Assembly: GCF_900198195.1 (NCBI RefSeq)
Contig: NZ_LT899436.1
Span: 496,001-560,000, forward strand
Direction: 5' to 3'
DNA length: 64,000 bases
From: Tenacibaculum jejuense
GTDB lineage: Bacteria; Bacteroidota; Bacteroidia; Flavobacteriales; Flavobacteriaceae
Of the stretch, positions 34,950 to 43,743 are shown one piece after another (within the stretch, counting starts at the first letter, position 1; each line of letters opens with the position of its first letter). The notes under the pieces are model-generated. The model was given only the letters and a program-made list of their open reading frames with translations, was not told the DNA's origin and did not search any database. A program made the translations under genes and the position numbers.

Positions 34950-35588
34950 ATGAAAAAACTACTACAAGCTATTTTAGGTATTTTTGGTTACAAGGTATTA
35001 ACAAAAGAAGAATATGATGCTTTACAGCCTGTAAAACCAATTCATCCAACACATCCAAGTACATTACTTACTTATAAAGAAGTGGTAACCATGTTACGTG
35101 CTTACGACGAAACAAGATTAGATCAATTTATAGGAGTATTAGGCTTTGAAGATACTAGGATAAATACTTTTGAGTTTGCAGAACTAAAGAACTACATGAA
35201 TTATGTAGAAAAATTAGCAAAAGAAAAAGGAATTAAATTAAAAGGGATAAGTTTTATAAAAGGAGTATACAAAGAGAATGTTAAAAATGATAAGTTTATA
35301 GATTATGAAAATTTACTGTATACACCTACAGCTATAATAAATGGAAAAGAAACTTTAATAGATGTAGTGAATTCTTCAAAAGATAAATTAGCAACGTTTA
35401 AGGATATGTTAGCTAAATACCATTATGAATGGCGTTATGATAATAAAGAAAATTATAAATTGAAAACTGAAAAAGACAAAAAAATAAAAGATACCAATGA
35501 GATACAATCTAGAATTAGTAATGATGGTTCTGATGATACATTGAGTGGGATCTCTAATTTTGGAGAATTGAGACCACCTGAACATTAA
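34950..35588 (+). CDS. Paralogue of the 34065 lipoprotein, no lipobox
   Basis: This 212-aa protein has the same central domain as the upstream lipoprotein (TYKEVVTMLRAYDETR, GFEDTRINTFEFAELKNYM, LAKEKGIKLKGISFIKGVY) and a similar C-terminal PP motif (LRPPEH). Instead of a signal peptide it begins MKKLLQAILGIFGYKVLTKE, an amphipathic or weakly hydrophobic segment, so it may stay in the cytoplasm or associate with the inner membrane. It is 10 bases upstream of the membrane protein gene and likely heads that operon. Unknown function; probably a diverged duplicate. Confidence 0.65.
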   Translation: MKKLLQAILGIFGYKVLTKEEYDALQPVKPIHPTHPSTLLTYKEVVTMLRAYDETRLDQFIGVLGFEDTRINTFEFAELKNYMNYVEKLAKEKGIKLKGISFIKGVYKENVKNDKFIDYENLLYTPTAIINGKETLIDVVNSSKDKLATFKDMLAKYHYEWRYDNKENYKLKTEKDKKIKDTNEIQSRISNDGSDDTLSGISNFGELRPPEH

Positions 35589-35598
35589 AAAAAATATT

Positions 35599-36213
35599 AT
35601 GATTCCCTTTTTGAAACCATTATTTTTATTTGAATTAATGTCTTTATTGATTCTAATATTAAGTTATAGAAAGTTTCCTTATAATTACATGGTTTTTTTA
35701 TTGATAATTTTATTATCAACGGTAATTACAGAGGCATTGACTATATTATTTATCAAATATAATTTAGGAAATATAAATTTTCACTTTTATTATTCGTTTA
35801 TTTTATTCAATAGTATTTATTTTTTTTACTCCAAAATTATAAATAATGAGAATTCTATGAAACTGATAAGAATTTTGACATTAGTGTTTTCTTTGTCTTG
35901 GTTTTTATATTTATTCGTCGATGGATCATTTAATTATCTTTTAATTTTAGGTTCTTTTAATACTAGTATTTATGCATTCTTATATTTGAAAGAGTTATTA
36001 ATGTCCGATAGAATAATTAATTATAAAAAAGTATTGCCGTTTTGGATTAGTGTTTCCTTTTTAATTTTTTATACAAGTTCCATTCCTTTTTTCTTAATAC
36101 AAAAACAAATGAGTAATAGGAGTTTCTATTTTATTCTTAAATCTTTAGGAATTATTATGTATTCAGGTATTATATTTGGTTTATTATGCAGCAACAAGGA
36201 GGAGAGGTATTAA
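35599..36213 (+). CDS. Multi-pass membrane protein, putative sensor partner of the kinase
   Basis: The 204-aa protein is nearly all hydrophobic, with about six or seven membrane helices and short loops. It has no catalytic motif. Its last 28 bases overlap the start of the histidine kinase gene, so the two are translationally coupled. The kinase has only one membrane helix and no sensor domain; this protein may supply the sensing part as a separate subunit. No family is recognised. Confidence 0.6.
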   Translation: MIPFLKPLFLFELMSLLILILSYRKFPYNYMVFLLIILLSTVITEALTILFIKYNLGNINFHFYYSFILFNSIYFFYSKIINNENSMKLIRILTLVFSLSWFLYLFVDGSFNYLLILGSFNTSIYAFLYLKELLMSDRIINYKKVLPFWISVSFLIFYTSSIPFFLIQKQMSNRSFYFILKSLGIIMYSGIIFGLLCSNKEERY

Positions 36214-36935
36214 TTATATCAACAATTATTATCGCATTAATTGTTATTTTCTTAATTATATTATTTACCGTTTTTCAGCGCCGTAAAAATCAATTATTAA
36301 AAGAAAAGTCATTAGAGAAAAAACGATTCGAGCGCGAAATTGCAGAAACACAAATAGAAATTCGAGAAGAAACACTTAGAAATATTAGTTGGGAGTTGCA
36401 CGATAATATCGGGCAACTCTTAACTTTAGCAAAAATACAGTTGCAAAATGCTACCTCAGAAAGTTTAGATGATATTTCAGAAACAATAACGAAAAGTTTA
36501 AATGAAATACGTTCACTTTCCAAGCTTATTAATCCTGAATTTATCAAAAATATAGCTTTAAAAGAAGCACTACAATTAGAGATAGAACGTTTCAATCGTT
36601 TACAATTCATTCAGGCTACATTACAAATCAAAGGAGAAGAAAAAGAGTTGAACCAAAAACACGGCATTATTTTGTTTCGAATTTTACAAGAATTTTTCTC
36701 AAATACGATAAAACATGCGAAAGGTACTAAATTGGAAGTTTCGTTGAGTTTTGAACCCGAAAAGCTAACAATTCAAGCAATTGATGATGGAATTGGTTTC
36801 AATATGGAAGAGATACAAAAAAAAGGAATAGGTTTAGAAAACATGAAAACAAGAGCAAAACTTATCAATGCAGAAATAAATTTAGAATCTAAACCCAATA
36901 ATGGTACGGAATTAAATATTTATTATTACTTTTAG
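36186..36935 (+). CDS. NarL-type sensor histidine kinase (HisKA_3)
   Basis: This 249-aa kinase has one membrane helix (about 8-30), a coiled-coil linker, the HisKA_3 dimerisation/phosphoacceptor segment with ELHDNIGQ (His near 73) and an ATPase domain at about 150-249 (FSNTIKHAKG, DDGIGF, KGIGLENMKTRA). It has no periplasmic sensor. It should phosphorylate the LuxR-type regulator 56 bases downstream. The start overlaps the upstream membrane protein gene. Confidence 0.88.
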   Translation: MQQQGGEVLIISTIIIALIVIFLIILFTVFQRRKNQLLKEKSLEKKRFEREIAETQIEIREETLRNISWELHDNIGQLLTLAKIQLQNATSESLDDISETITKSLNEIRSLSKLINPEFIKNIALKEALQLEIERFNRLQFIQATLQIKGEEKELNQKHGIILFRILQEFFSNTIKHAKGTKLEVSLSFEPEKLTIQAIDDGIGFNMEEIQKKGIGLENMKTRAKLINAEINLESKPNNGTELNIYYYF

Positions 36936-36991
36936 GATGTATAATCCCCTTATGCACTAGTTATTTACTAACTTATTTAACCCGTTTAACT

Positions 36992-37636
36992 ATGAAGTAT
37001 TCAGTTGTTGTGGTCGACGATCATACGTTGTTATCACAAGCTATTGAAGGCATGGTTAATACTTTTGACAAGTTTAAAGTATTATATACATGCAAGAACG
37101 GAGGGGAGGTAAAAGAAAAGTTTAAATCTTCCCCCCGAAACATTCCAGACATCGTTCTTGTCGATGTTAATATGCCTGTAATGAATGGTATAGAAACGAC
37201 AGAATGGATTGTTGCAAATTACCCTGATGTTCACGTTTTGGCATTATCAGTAGAAGATGCAGATGGAACTATTTTAAAAATGCTCAAAGCAGGAGCCATT
37301 GGTTATCTACTCAAAGATACCCAGAAAGAAGTGCTAGAAAAAGCGTTGTTAGAAATTATGGAAAATGGTTTTTATCATACCCGTAATGTAACTAACTTAT
37401 TGCTAGATTCAGTTTCTGGAAAAGGAAACAGAAATCAAGTAAACTTTAAAGAGAATGAAATAAAGTTTATGCGATTAGCTTGTTCTGAACTTACTTACAA
37501 AGAAATTGCGGAGCGTATGTTTTTAAGTCCTAAAACCATAGACGGTTATAGAGACAGCTTATTTACTAAACTCGATGTTCGAAATCGAGTCGGTTTAGTG
37601 ATGTATGCGATAAAAAATAAAATTTATACGCCCTAA
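36992..37636 (+). CDS. NarL/FixJ-type response regulator
   Basis: This 214-aa protein has an N-terminal receiver (VVVVDDHTLL; phosphoacceptor Asp in LVDVNMPVMNG, near residue 54; the conserved Lys in YLLKDT) and a C-terminal LuxR helix-turn-helix (LTYKEIAERMFLSPKTIDGY). It is the cognate partner of the upstream HisKA_3 kinase. Targets are unknown; the two paralogues upstream are natural candidates. Confidence 0.9.
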   Translation: MKYSVVVVDDHTLLSQAIEGMVNTFDKFKVLYTCKNGGEVKEKFKSSPRNIPDIVLVDVNMPVMNGIETTEWIVANYPDVHVLALSVEDADGTILKMLKAGAIGYLLKDTQKEVLEKALLEIMENGFYHTRNVTNLLLDSVSGKGNRNQVNFKENEIKFMRLACSELTYKEIAERMFLSPKTIDGYRDSLFTKLDVRNRVGLVMYAIKNKIYTP

Positions 37637-37654
37637 TTAAACTAAAAAAACAAG

Positions 37655-37709
37655 ATGCTATTTCTCTTTTAAGTCTAAAGTACTTTTAAAAAGAAATAGC
37701 ATTTTTTTT
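37655..37709 (+). terminator. Terminator after the response regulator
   Basis: ATGCTATTTCT (37655-37665) pairs with AGAAATAGCAT (37692-37702), with additional inner pairing, and a run of T follows. Confidence 0.8.
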
Positions 37710-37756
37710 ATAGAAATAGTTTTACAGTAAAAAAATGCTATTCCACAATAAATCTA

Positions 37757-37764
37757 TAACTTTG
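37757..37764 (+). promoter_or_regulatory. Possible -7 element of rbfA
   Basis: TAACTTTG matches TAnnTTTG only five bases before the rbfA ATG, implying a transcript with no or almost no leader. No -33 box is seen at the expected spacing. Confidence 0.35.
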
Positions 37765-37768
37765 CACT

Positions 37769-38164
37769 ATGGAAGAAACTAATAGACAGCGAAAGATAGC
37801 AGGAGTACTACAAAAAGACTTAGTTGAAGTTTTACAACGTGCTGCTCAAGATGGAATGAAGGGAGTAATTATTTCTGTATCGAAAGTATCGGTTACAGCA
37901 GATTTAGGTGTGGCTAAAGTTTTTTTAAGCGTTTTCCCTTCAGAAAAAAGAGACGAAATTTTAGAAGGAGTAAAATCGAATACTCCATTAATTCGTCACG
38001 AATTATCGCAAAGAACCAAAAATCAATTGAGAAGAATGCCTGAATTGTTATTTTTTGGTGACGATAGTTTAGATTATATTGAGGACATTGATAAGTCTTT
38101 GAAAGGAGAAGATGAAAATCCTATTAAAAATCCAGAAATATTACCACGTCGTCAAAAAAGATAA
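37769..38164 (+). CDS. rbfA: 30S ribosome-binding factor A
   Basis: This 131-aa KH-like protein has the features of RbfA: the N-terminal RQRKIAGVLQKDLVEVL, then GVIISVSKVSVTADLGVAKVFLSVF, and RHELSQRTKNQLRRMPELLFFGDDSLDY. It binds the 30S subunit and helps 16S rRNA maturation, especially in the cold. In Flavobacteriia it is usually followed by the LolC/E-like permease gene, as here (40 bases). Confidence 0.93.
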   Translation: MEETNRQRKIAGVLQKDLVEVLQRAAQDGMKGVIISVSKVSVTADLGVAKVFLSVFPSEKRDEILEGVKSNTPLIRHELSQRTKNQLRRMPELLFFGDDSLDYIEDIDKSLKGEDENPIKNPEILPRRQKR

Positions 38165-38204
38165 TCGAGAATAATTGTTACATTGCCAATAATTTTTGTA
38201 ACAA

Positions 38205-39401
38205 TTGAATTTTCCATTTTACATAGCAAAACGCTACTTGCGTTCAAAAAATAGCACAAACGCTATTAATATAATTACAATCATAGCAATGCTAGGAGTA
38301 ATTATTGGAACTTTAGCGTTATTTATCATATTATCAGCTTTTTCTGGATTAAGAGCGTATAGCTATTCTATGTTAGATAGTTCTGATCCTGATATAAAAA
38401 TTTCAGCAAATAAAGGCAAGAGTTTATTGTATACAAAAGAGTTAGATGAAGTTTTAGTATCTAATATTAAAATTGCTGATTTTTCAAAAGTTGTAGAAGA
38501 AAGAGCTTTTTTAAAATATGGAGACAAAAATCATATTGCTTATATTAAAGGAGTTGATGTAAATTACACTGATGTACTACAAGTAGATTCCATTTTGTGG
38601 AAAGGACATTGGATTGATCCTGACTTTAAAAACACTGCTGTAATTGGTTATGGTATAGACGATAAATTAAGAATACAAAACTTTTTAAGACCATTAGTAG
38701 TTTTTATGCCAAAACCAGGAACAGGTATTATTAATCCAAATAATGCATATCGATCTGTTAATACTCAAGTGGTTGGTGTTTATGGTGGTTCAGAAGAGTT
38801 TAGGAATAAATTTGTTTTTACTGAATTACATGTAGCTCAAAAATTAATGGGATATGAAGATAATCGAATTTCTGCAGTAGAATTGAAGGTAAGAAATTCA
38901 GATTTGATAGATGAAATATCTCAAGAGTTACAATTAGAATTAGGAGAAACGTACAAAGTTCAAACACGAGCAGAACTCAATGAATTAATCTTAAAGGTTA
39001 TAAATACTGAAAATTTTGTATCATATCTTATTTTTACATTAATCGTAATCATTGCTTTATTTAATTTAATAGGAGCAATTATTATGATGATTATCGATAA
39101 AAGAAAAAATCTTAAAACTCTACTGAATATAGGAGCTTCGTTAAAGGAAATAAAAAAAATATTTGTATTTCAAGGCTTTTTACTTTGTCTGATAGGAATG
39201 GGAATAGGTTTGTTTTTAGGTCTGAGTTTAGTCTTTTTACAAAAAGAATTCGGGTTATTCAAATTAAGTCCAGATCTTCCATATCCTGTAGAATTCAGAT
39301 GGTTTAATCTAATTACAGTAATATTAACAATATTAAGTTTAGGTTTCTTAGCTGCAAAAATTGCAGGAAGTAGAATTACAAAAGCATTTATAGAAAAGTA
39401 A
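38205..39401 (+). CDS. LolC/LolE-like ABC transporter permease
   Basis: This 398-aa permease has a membrane helix at about 22-45, a large periplasmic domain (about 50-265) and three C-terminal helices with an FtsX fold. The start is TTG at 38205: the conserved FPFYIAKRYLRSKN precedes any ATG, so the rare start is required. The family moves lipoproteins from the inner membrane to the LolA chaperone, or acts in related FtsX-type exporters. The ATPase partner is elsewhere. Confidence 0.85.
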   Translation: MNFPFYIAKRYLRSKNSTNAINIITIIAMLGVIIGTLALFIILSAFSGLRAYSYSMLDSSDPDIKISANKGKSLLYTKELDEVLVSNIKIADFSKVVEERAFLKYGDKNHIAYIKGVDVNYTDVLQVDSILWKGHWIDPDFKNTAVIGYGIDDKLRIQNFLRPLVVFMPKPGTGIINPNNAYRSVNTQVVGVYGGSEEFRNKFVFTELHVAQKLMGYEDNRISAVELKVRNSDLIDEISQELQLELGETYKVQTRAELNELILKVINTENFVSYLIFTLIVIIALFNLIGAIIMMIIDKRKNLKTLLNIGASLKEIKKIFVFQGFLLCLIGMGIGLFLGLSLVFLQKEFGLFKLSPDLPYPVEFRWFNLITVILTILSLGFLAAKIAGSRITKAFIEK

Positions 39402-39506
39402 ATAAACGTTTATTCTTTTATTACATACAATTATATGTAATACATACTATTCTTTATTTTGAAAAATAAGCTTTTAATTTCTTCAAGATTATAAAAAGAT
39501 AATTAA

Positions 39507-39595
39507 AACCCAGCGCTAGGATATTTTTTATTATTCAAATCTATACATGTTTCTTTTTAGTGACCTATTCTTTCAAGATTTACTTTATGTTTCAT
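39507..39595. repeat. Non-coding direct repeat, copy 1
   Basis: It starts AACCCAGCGCTAGGAT and ends in TTCAAGATTTACTTTATGTTTCAT, the last 24 bases of which are identical in copy 2 (39800-39884), as is TGTTTCTTTTTAGTGA. The middle differs by small indels. Function unknown. Confidence 0.75.
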
Positions 39596-39799
39596 GTAAA
39601 AGATTAAATGTATGTTGAATCTAAGAATAACTTAAAGGATTCATTCATTTACATTTATAAGACACATGATTTTTTAAAAGGTCACATTTAATATTGAAAA
39701 TCAATTTGTTGTGTAGTATTTGAAAGGGAATTTATTATGCAGAAATTTACTCTAAGAAGCATTTCGATTTAGAGGATGGTGAAAGAAAACTTAAAATAT

Positions 39800-39884
39800 A
39801 ACCCAGCGCCAGGATTTAGTTTTTCCATTATATAAATGTTTCTTTTTAGTGATCTACTTTTTCAAGATTTACTTTATGTTTCAT
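39800..39884. repeat. Non-coding direct repeat, copy 2
   Basis: The second copy of the 39507-39595 sequence, 293 bases downstream in the same orientation, begins AACCCAGCGCCAGGAT. The copies share both ends and the central TGTTTCTTTTTAGTGA. Confidence 0.75.
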
Positions 39885-40049
39885 TTATATAAGTAAATAT
39901 GGATTAATTAATTGTGAATAATTAGGGATCATTTATAATTAACTAACTCACTGCTAAGTTACAATAGATATCTTACTTAAATATATTGATTTGGTTACAA
40001 GTCTATTAGATGTCGTTAAAAGGTATAAAAGCTAAGATGAATGGAAAAA

Positions 40050-41051
40050 CTACTTGATTTCTGGTATTCTAGTATTACCAAATTTCTGTTCTATTTCATT
40101 AAAAGCATTAAATACATCTTGTGGGTCATCAGAAGTAACTAACTTTAATCGATATTCTTTAAAGTGTGGAATTCCTTTAAAATAATTAGTATAATGTCTA
40201 CGAGTTTCTACAACTCCCAAATGTTCACCTTTCCAATCGATAGACATTTGCAAGTGACGACGTGCAACTTCTACACGTTCAGCAATTGTTGGTTTAGGTA
40301 AATGCTCACCAGTTTCAAAAAAGTGTTTTACTTCATTAAAAAACCATGGGTAACCAATAGCAGCTCTACCAATCATAGCACCATCTAATCCATAAGAATC
40401 TCGCATTTCCATAGCTTTTTCTGGAGAATCTACATCACCATTTCCAAATACAGGAATATGCATTCTAGGATTATTTTTTACTTCAGCAATAGGTTTCCAA
40501 TCTGCAAAACCTTTATACATCTGCGCACGAGTACGACCATGAATAGAAATCGCTTTAATTCCAACATCTTGTAAGCGTTCAGCAACTTCTACAATTCGAA
40601 TTGAATCATGGTCCCAACCCAAACGAGTCTTAACAGTAACAGGTAAATCTGTATGTTTCACCATAGCTTCAGTAAGCTTTACCATTAAATCAATATCTTT
40701 CAAAATACCTGCTCCAGCTCCTTTAGAAACTACTTTTTTTACCGGACAACCAAAATTAATATCAATAATATCGGGTTTGGTTTTTTCTACAATTTCTATA
40801 GAACGTAACATAGAATCCATATTAGCACCAAAAATTTGAATACCAACAGGACGCTCTTTTTCGTAAATATCAAGCTTAATAACGCTTTTTGCTGCGTCAC
40901 GAATTAATCCTTCAGAAGAAATAAACTCAGTATATACCACATCTGCACCATTTTCTTTACATAGTGCTCTAAAAGGCGGATCACTAACATCTTCCATTGG
41001 AGCTAAAAGCAATGGAAAATCAGGAAGTTCTATGTTGTCTATCTTTACCAT
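40050..41051 (-). CDS. dusB: tRNA-dihydrouridine synthase DusB
   Basis: This 333-aa FMN-dependent TIM barrel has APMEDVSDPPFR at about residues 17-28, the catalytic cysteine in NFGCPVKKVVSKGAGAG (about 100-116), TRLGWD and SIHGRTRAQMYKG, and a helical C-terminal tRNA-binding region. It reduces uridines in the D loop of tRNA with NADPH. Apparently monocistronic and divergent from the Lgt-like gene. Confidence 0.93.
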   Translation of the reverse strand: MVKIDNIELPDFPLLLAPMEDVSDPPFRALCKENGADVVYTEFISSEGLIRDAAKSVIKLDIYEKERPVGIQIFGANMDSMLRSIEIVEKTKPDIIDINFGCPVKKVVSKGAGAGILKDIDLMVKLTEAMVKHTDLPVTVKTRLGWDHDSIRIVEVAERLQDVGIKAISIHGRTRAQMYKGFADWKPIAEVKNNPRMHIPVFGNGDVDSPEKAMEMRDSYGLDGAMIGRAAIGYPWFFNEVKHFFETGEHLPKPTIAERVEVARRHLQMSIDWKGEHLGVVETRRHYTNYFKGIPHFKEYRLKLVTSDDPQDVFNAFNEIEQKFGNTRIPEIK

Positions 41052-41126
41052 AATTCAAAAAATCGTTGCAAAATTACTGTTTTTTTTAGAATGATTTTAT
41101 AAGTTTGAATTCATCTAAAAAATAAA

Positions 41127-41867
41127 TTGTTGGAAATCCCTTTTGAACCCATACTTTTTGGAGTAAAAATTAATATTCATCTGATATTAGAATATTTAGC
41201 TTTTTTTCTTGGATATCGTTATTACGCATATCTAAAAAAGAAATCTAACGATCATATTCTTTCAGAAAATAGACTTTATATTATTCTCGGAGCGGCTATT
41301 GGAGCTTTTTTTGGTTCAAGAATAGTCGGTTTTTTAGAACATCCAATTGTTGCACTAGAAAATTCGCTCGTATATTTATTTAATGTGAAAACCATCATGG
41401 GAGGTTTGTTTGGTGGTCTATTAGGAGTGGAAATTTCTAAAAAAATTATTGGAGAAAAACAATCTTCTGGTGATTTATTTACTTTACCCATAATTCTTGG
41501 AATTTTTATTGGTAGAATAGGTTGTTTTTTAACAGGAATTAATGAGTTTACTTACGGAAAAGAAACTTCTTTTTTTATGGGAATGGATTTAGGTGATGGT
41601 TTACTACGACATCCTTTAGCATTTTATGAATTGATTTTTCTAATCCTATTATTCTTTCTTTTAAAAAACTTTAAGAGTAAATTTTCAACAAACGGAGATC
41701 TTTTTAAAGTTTTTATGCTGAGTTATTTCGGATTTCGATTTTGTATAGAATTCTTAAAGCCAAATGAGTTTTTTGTTTTCGGATTAAGTTCCATTCAAAT
41801 ATTATGTATAACTTGTTGGTTATATTATTATAAGTTTATTTTAAAAGCTATGAATTATGCCCGTTAG
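41127..41867 (+). CDS. Lgt-like integral membrane protein with degenerate active site
   Basis: This 246-aa protein has about seven membrane helices and the layout of prolipoprotein diacylglyceryl transferase: MGGLFGGLLG (about 91-100), GRIGCFLTG (about 129-137), RHPLAFYE (about 158) and FGFRFCIEFLK (about 205-215). The arginine of GRIG and the C-terminal RF..EF are kept. The histidine of the HGGL motif is Met, and the NGE of the Lgt signature is replaced. It is therefore probably not the housekeeping Lgt but a relative that may act on phosphatidylglycerol-like lipids. The start is TTG 41127 or 41130. Its last 11 bases overlap the radical SAM gene. Confidence 0.75.
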   Translation: MLEIPFEPILFGVKINIHLILEYLAFFLGYRYYAYLKKKSNDHILSENRLYIILGAAIGAFFGSRIVGFLEHPIVALENSLVYLFNVKTIMGGLFGGLLGVEISKKIIGEKQSSGDLFTLPIILGIFIGRIGCFLTGINEFTYGKETSFFMGMDLGDGLLRHPLAFYELIFLILLFFLLKNFKSKFSTNGDLFKVFMLSYFGFRFCIEFLKPNEFFVFGLSSIQILCITCWLYYYKFILKAMNYAR

Positions 41868-43251
41868 AAAATATACCTATTACGACTTTACATTGAGTTT
41901 ATGTCCTGAATGTTTAAGAAGAGTTGATGCTAAAATCGTTTTTGAAAACGATAAAGTATATATGTTAAAGCGTTGTCCTGAACATGGAAACTCAAAAGTC
42001 TTAATAGCTGATGATGTAGAATATTATAAGAATATTAGAAATTACAATAAACCTTCTGAAACACCTTATACATTTAATACGAAAACCCATTATGGTTGTC
42101 CTTACGATTGTGGATTATGTCCAGATCATGAACAACACTCCTGTTTAACAGTATTAGAAGTAACAGATCGATGCAATTTAACTTGTCCGACTTGTTACGC
42201 AGGATCTTCACCAACGTATGGAAGACACAGAACTTTGGAGGAGATAAAGAAAATGTTAGATACGATTGTAAAAAATGAAAAAGAACCTGATGTAGTTCAA
42301 ATTAGTGGAGGTGAACCAACTATTCATCCACAGTTTTTTGAAATTTTAGATTATGCGAAAACGCTTCCTATTCGTCATTTAATGGTAAATACGAATGGAA
42401 TAAAAATAGCAAAAGACAAAGAATTTGTAAAAAGGCTAAAAACCTACACGCCAGATTTTGAAATTTATTTACAGTTTGATTCTTTTGATGATGAGGTTTT
42501 AAAAACAATGAGAGGAGCCAAATTATCTGAAGTTCGAAAACAAGCTATAACGAATTTGAATGAAGTTAATTTATCAACAACATTGGTTGTAACACTTCAA
42601 AAAGGATTAAATGATCACGAAATAGGAGAAATTATTGAATATGCACTACAACAAGAATGTGTACGAGGAGTTACTTTTCAACCGACACAAATAGCTGGTC
42701 GATTAGAGAATTTTGATCCAGAGAAAGATCGATTAACATTAACAGAAGTTCGAAGGAAAATTTTGGAACAATCTCCAGTTTTTAATTCAGATGATTTAAT
42801 TCCAGTTCCTTGTAATCCTGATGCTTTAGTAATGGGCTATGCTTTAAAACTTGGAGGAGAAGTATTTCCGTTAACACGTTATGTAAATCCTGCTGATTTA
42901 TTAGATAATAGTAAAAATACTATTGTTTATGAACAAGATGAACAACTACATGGAAAAATGATAGAATTGTTTAGTACAGGGAATTCTGTAGAAGTTGCTC
43001 AAGAAAACTTAAAGTCTATTATGTGCTGTTTACCCAATATAGATGCACCAAATTTGGGTTATGATAATCTATTTCGAATAATTATCATGCAGTTTATAGA
43101 TGCTTATAATTTCGATGTGCGTGCAGTAAAAAAATCATGTGTACATATCGTTGATAAAGACTATAAAATTATTCCTTTTGAAACGATGAATTTATTCTAC
43201 AGAGACGATAAAAAACAACGTTTAGAAGAACTTAAAAAAGAAAGCATATGA
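41857..43251 (+). CDS. Tes/MJ0619-like radical SAM protein with three cysteine clusters
   Basis: In this 464-aa protein the radical SAM cluster is CNLTCPTC (Cys106, 110, 113). Before it lie two more cysteine sets: a rubredoxin/zinc-ribbon-like pair CPEC (16, 19) with Cys40, and YGCPYDCGLC (81, 85, 88). VQISGGEPTIHP is the SAM-binding GGE motif and a further CC pair is near residue 389. This cysteine layout is that of the MJ0619 family, whose archaeal member Tes joins lipid chains through C-C bonds between sp3 carbons. Family assignment is from memory of this pattern. Overlap with the Lgt-like gene and the following small membrane proteins point to a membrane-lipid substrate. Confidence 0.8.
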   Translation: MPVRKYTYYDFTLSLCPECLRRVDAKIVFENDKVYMLKRCPEHGNSKVLIADDVEYYKNIRNYNKPSETPYTFNTKTHYGCPYDCGLCPDHEQHSCLTVLEVTDRCNLTCPTCYAGSSPTYGRHRTLEEIKKMLDTIVKNEKEPDVVQISGGEPTIHPQFFEILDYAKTLPIRHLMVNTNGIKIAKDKEFVKRLKTYTPDFEIYLQFDSFDDEVLKTMRGAKLSEVRKQAITNLNEVNLSTTLVVTLQKGLNDHEIGEIIEYALQQECVRGVTFQPTQIAGRLENFDPEKDRLTLTEVRRKILEQSPVFNSDDLIPVPCNPDALVMGYALKLGGEVFPLTRYVNPADLLDNSKNTIVYEQDEQLHGKMIELFSTGNSVEVAQENLKSIMCCLPNIDAPNLGYDNLFRIIIMQFIDAYNFDVRAVKKSCVHIVDKDYKIIPFETMNLFYRDDKKQRLEELKKESI

Positions 43252-43436
43252 TTTTTTTAGAAGGAGGAATGTCTGGATTATGGGTACTAGTTTTACTAAT
43301 GCTTGCAGGACCTGCTTTAGTTTTAGGCTTAATAGGTTTTTTATTTAGAAGAAAGAATAAGAAAGTGGCTACAGTCTTCTACATATTAGCCATTTTATAT
43401 TTTATTATTGGTTGGGGAGTTTGTTCTGGAATGTAA
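43248..43436 (+). CDS. Small two-helix membrane protein 1
   Basis: This 62-aa protein has two membrane helices (about 9-29 and 40-60) joined by a basic loop FRRKNKKVA and ends GWGVCSGM. It overlaps the radical SAM stop by four bases, so it is translationally coupled. It is one of four related frames in a row sharing the pattern K-x-x-K...Y-x-x-x-G-x-G-x-C. Function unknown. Confidence 0.7.
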   Translation: MIFLEGGMSGLWVLVLLMLAGPALVLGLIGFLFRRKNKKVATVFYILAILYFIIGWGVCSGM

Positions 43437-43519
43437 ATTTCACAGAATAGTAAAAAAATTTAAGGTTGTTTAAGGAATTGAAAAATTAGAAATTAAAAGA
43501 ACAAAAAAAAGAAGCATAC

Positions 43520-43714
43520 ATGAATTTTCTAGAAGTAGGTGATTTATCAGGATTGTTTACAGCACTTATTTTAATAATGTTGGGCCCGCCTTTGGTGTTA
43601 ATAGTTGTTGCTATTGCAGTTAGAAGAAAAAATAAACGAGCTTCTACCGTTTTATTTATTTTGGCAGCTTTATATGTTTTAGTTGGTTTAGGAATGTGCT
43701 TTGGCGGCATGTAA
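43520..43714 (+). CDS. Small two-helix membrane protein 2
   Basis: This 64-aa paralogue of the preceding protein has two helices, the loop VRRKNKRAST and the end GLGMCFGGM. The cysteine in the second helix is conserved through the group. It is 83 bases after its neighbour; the gap has no gene. Confidence 0.7.
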   Translation: MNFLEVGDLSGLFTALILIMLGPPLVLIVVAIAVRRKNKRASTVLFILAALYVLVGLGMCFGGM

Positions 43715-43743
43715 TTATAATTAAAAAGAGTTAAAAACTTAAA

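Larger units (their letters stand above)
39402..40049. other. 648-bp gene-free region with two diverged direct repeats
   Basis: No ORF of coding character on either strand. The region lies between the permease gene and the convergent dusB and holds two imperfect copies of an 85-89 base sequence. Confidence 0.6.

Noticed and set aside
39402..40049. CRISPR array
   Set aside because: Only two long, imperfect copies with one unequal spacer; no short regular repeats and no cas genes anywhere in the window.
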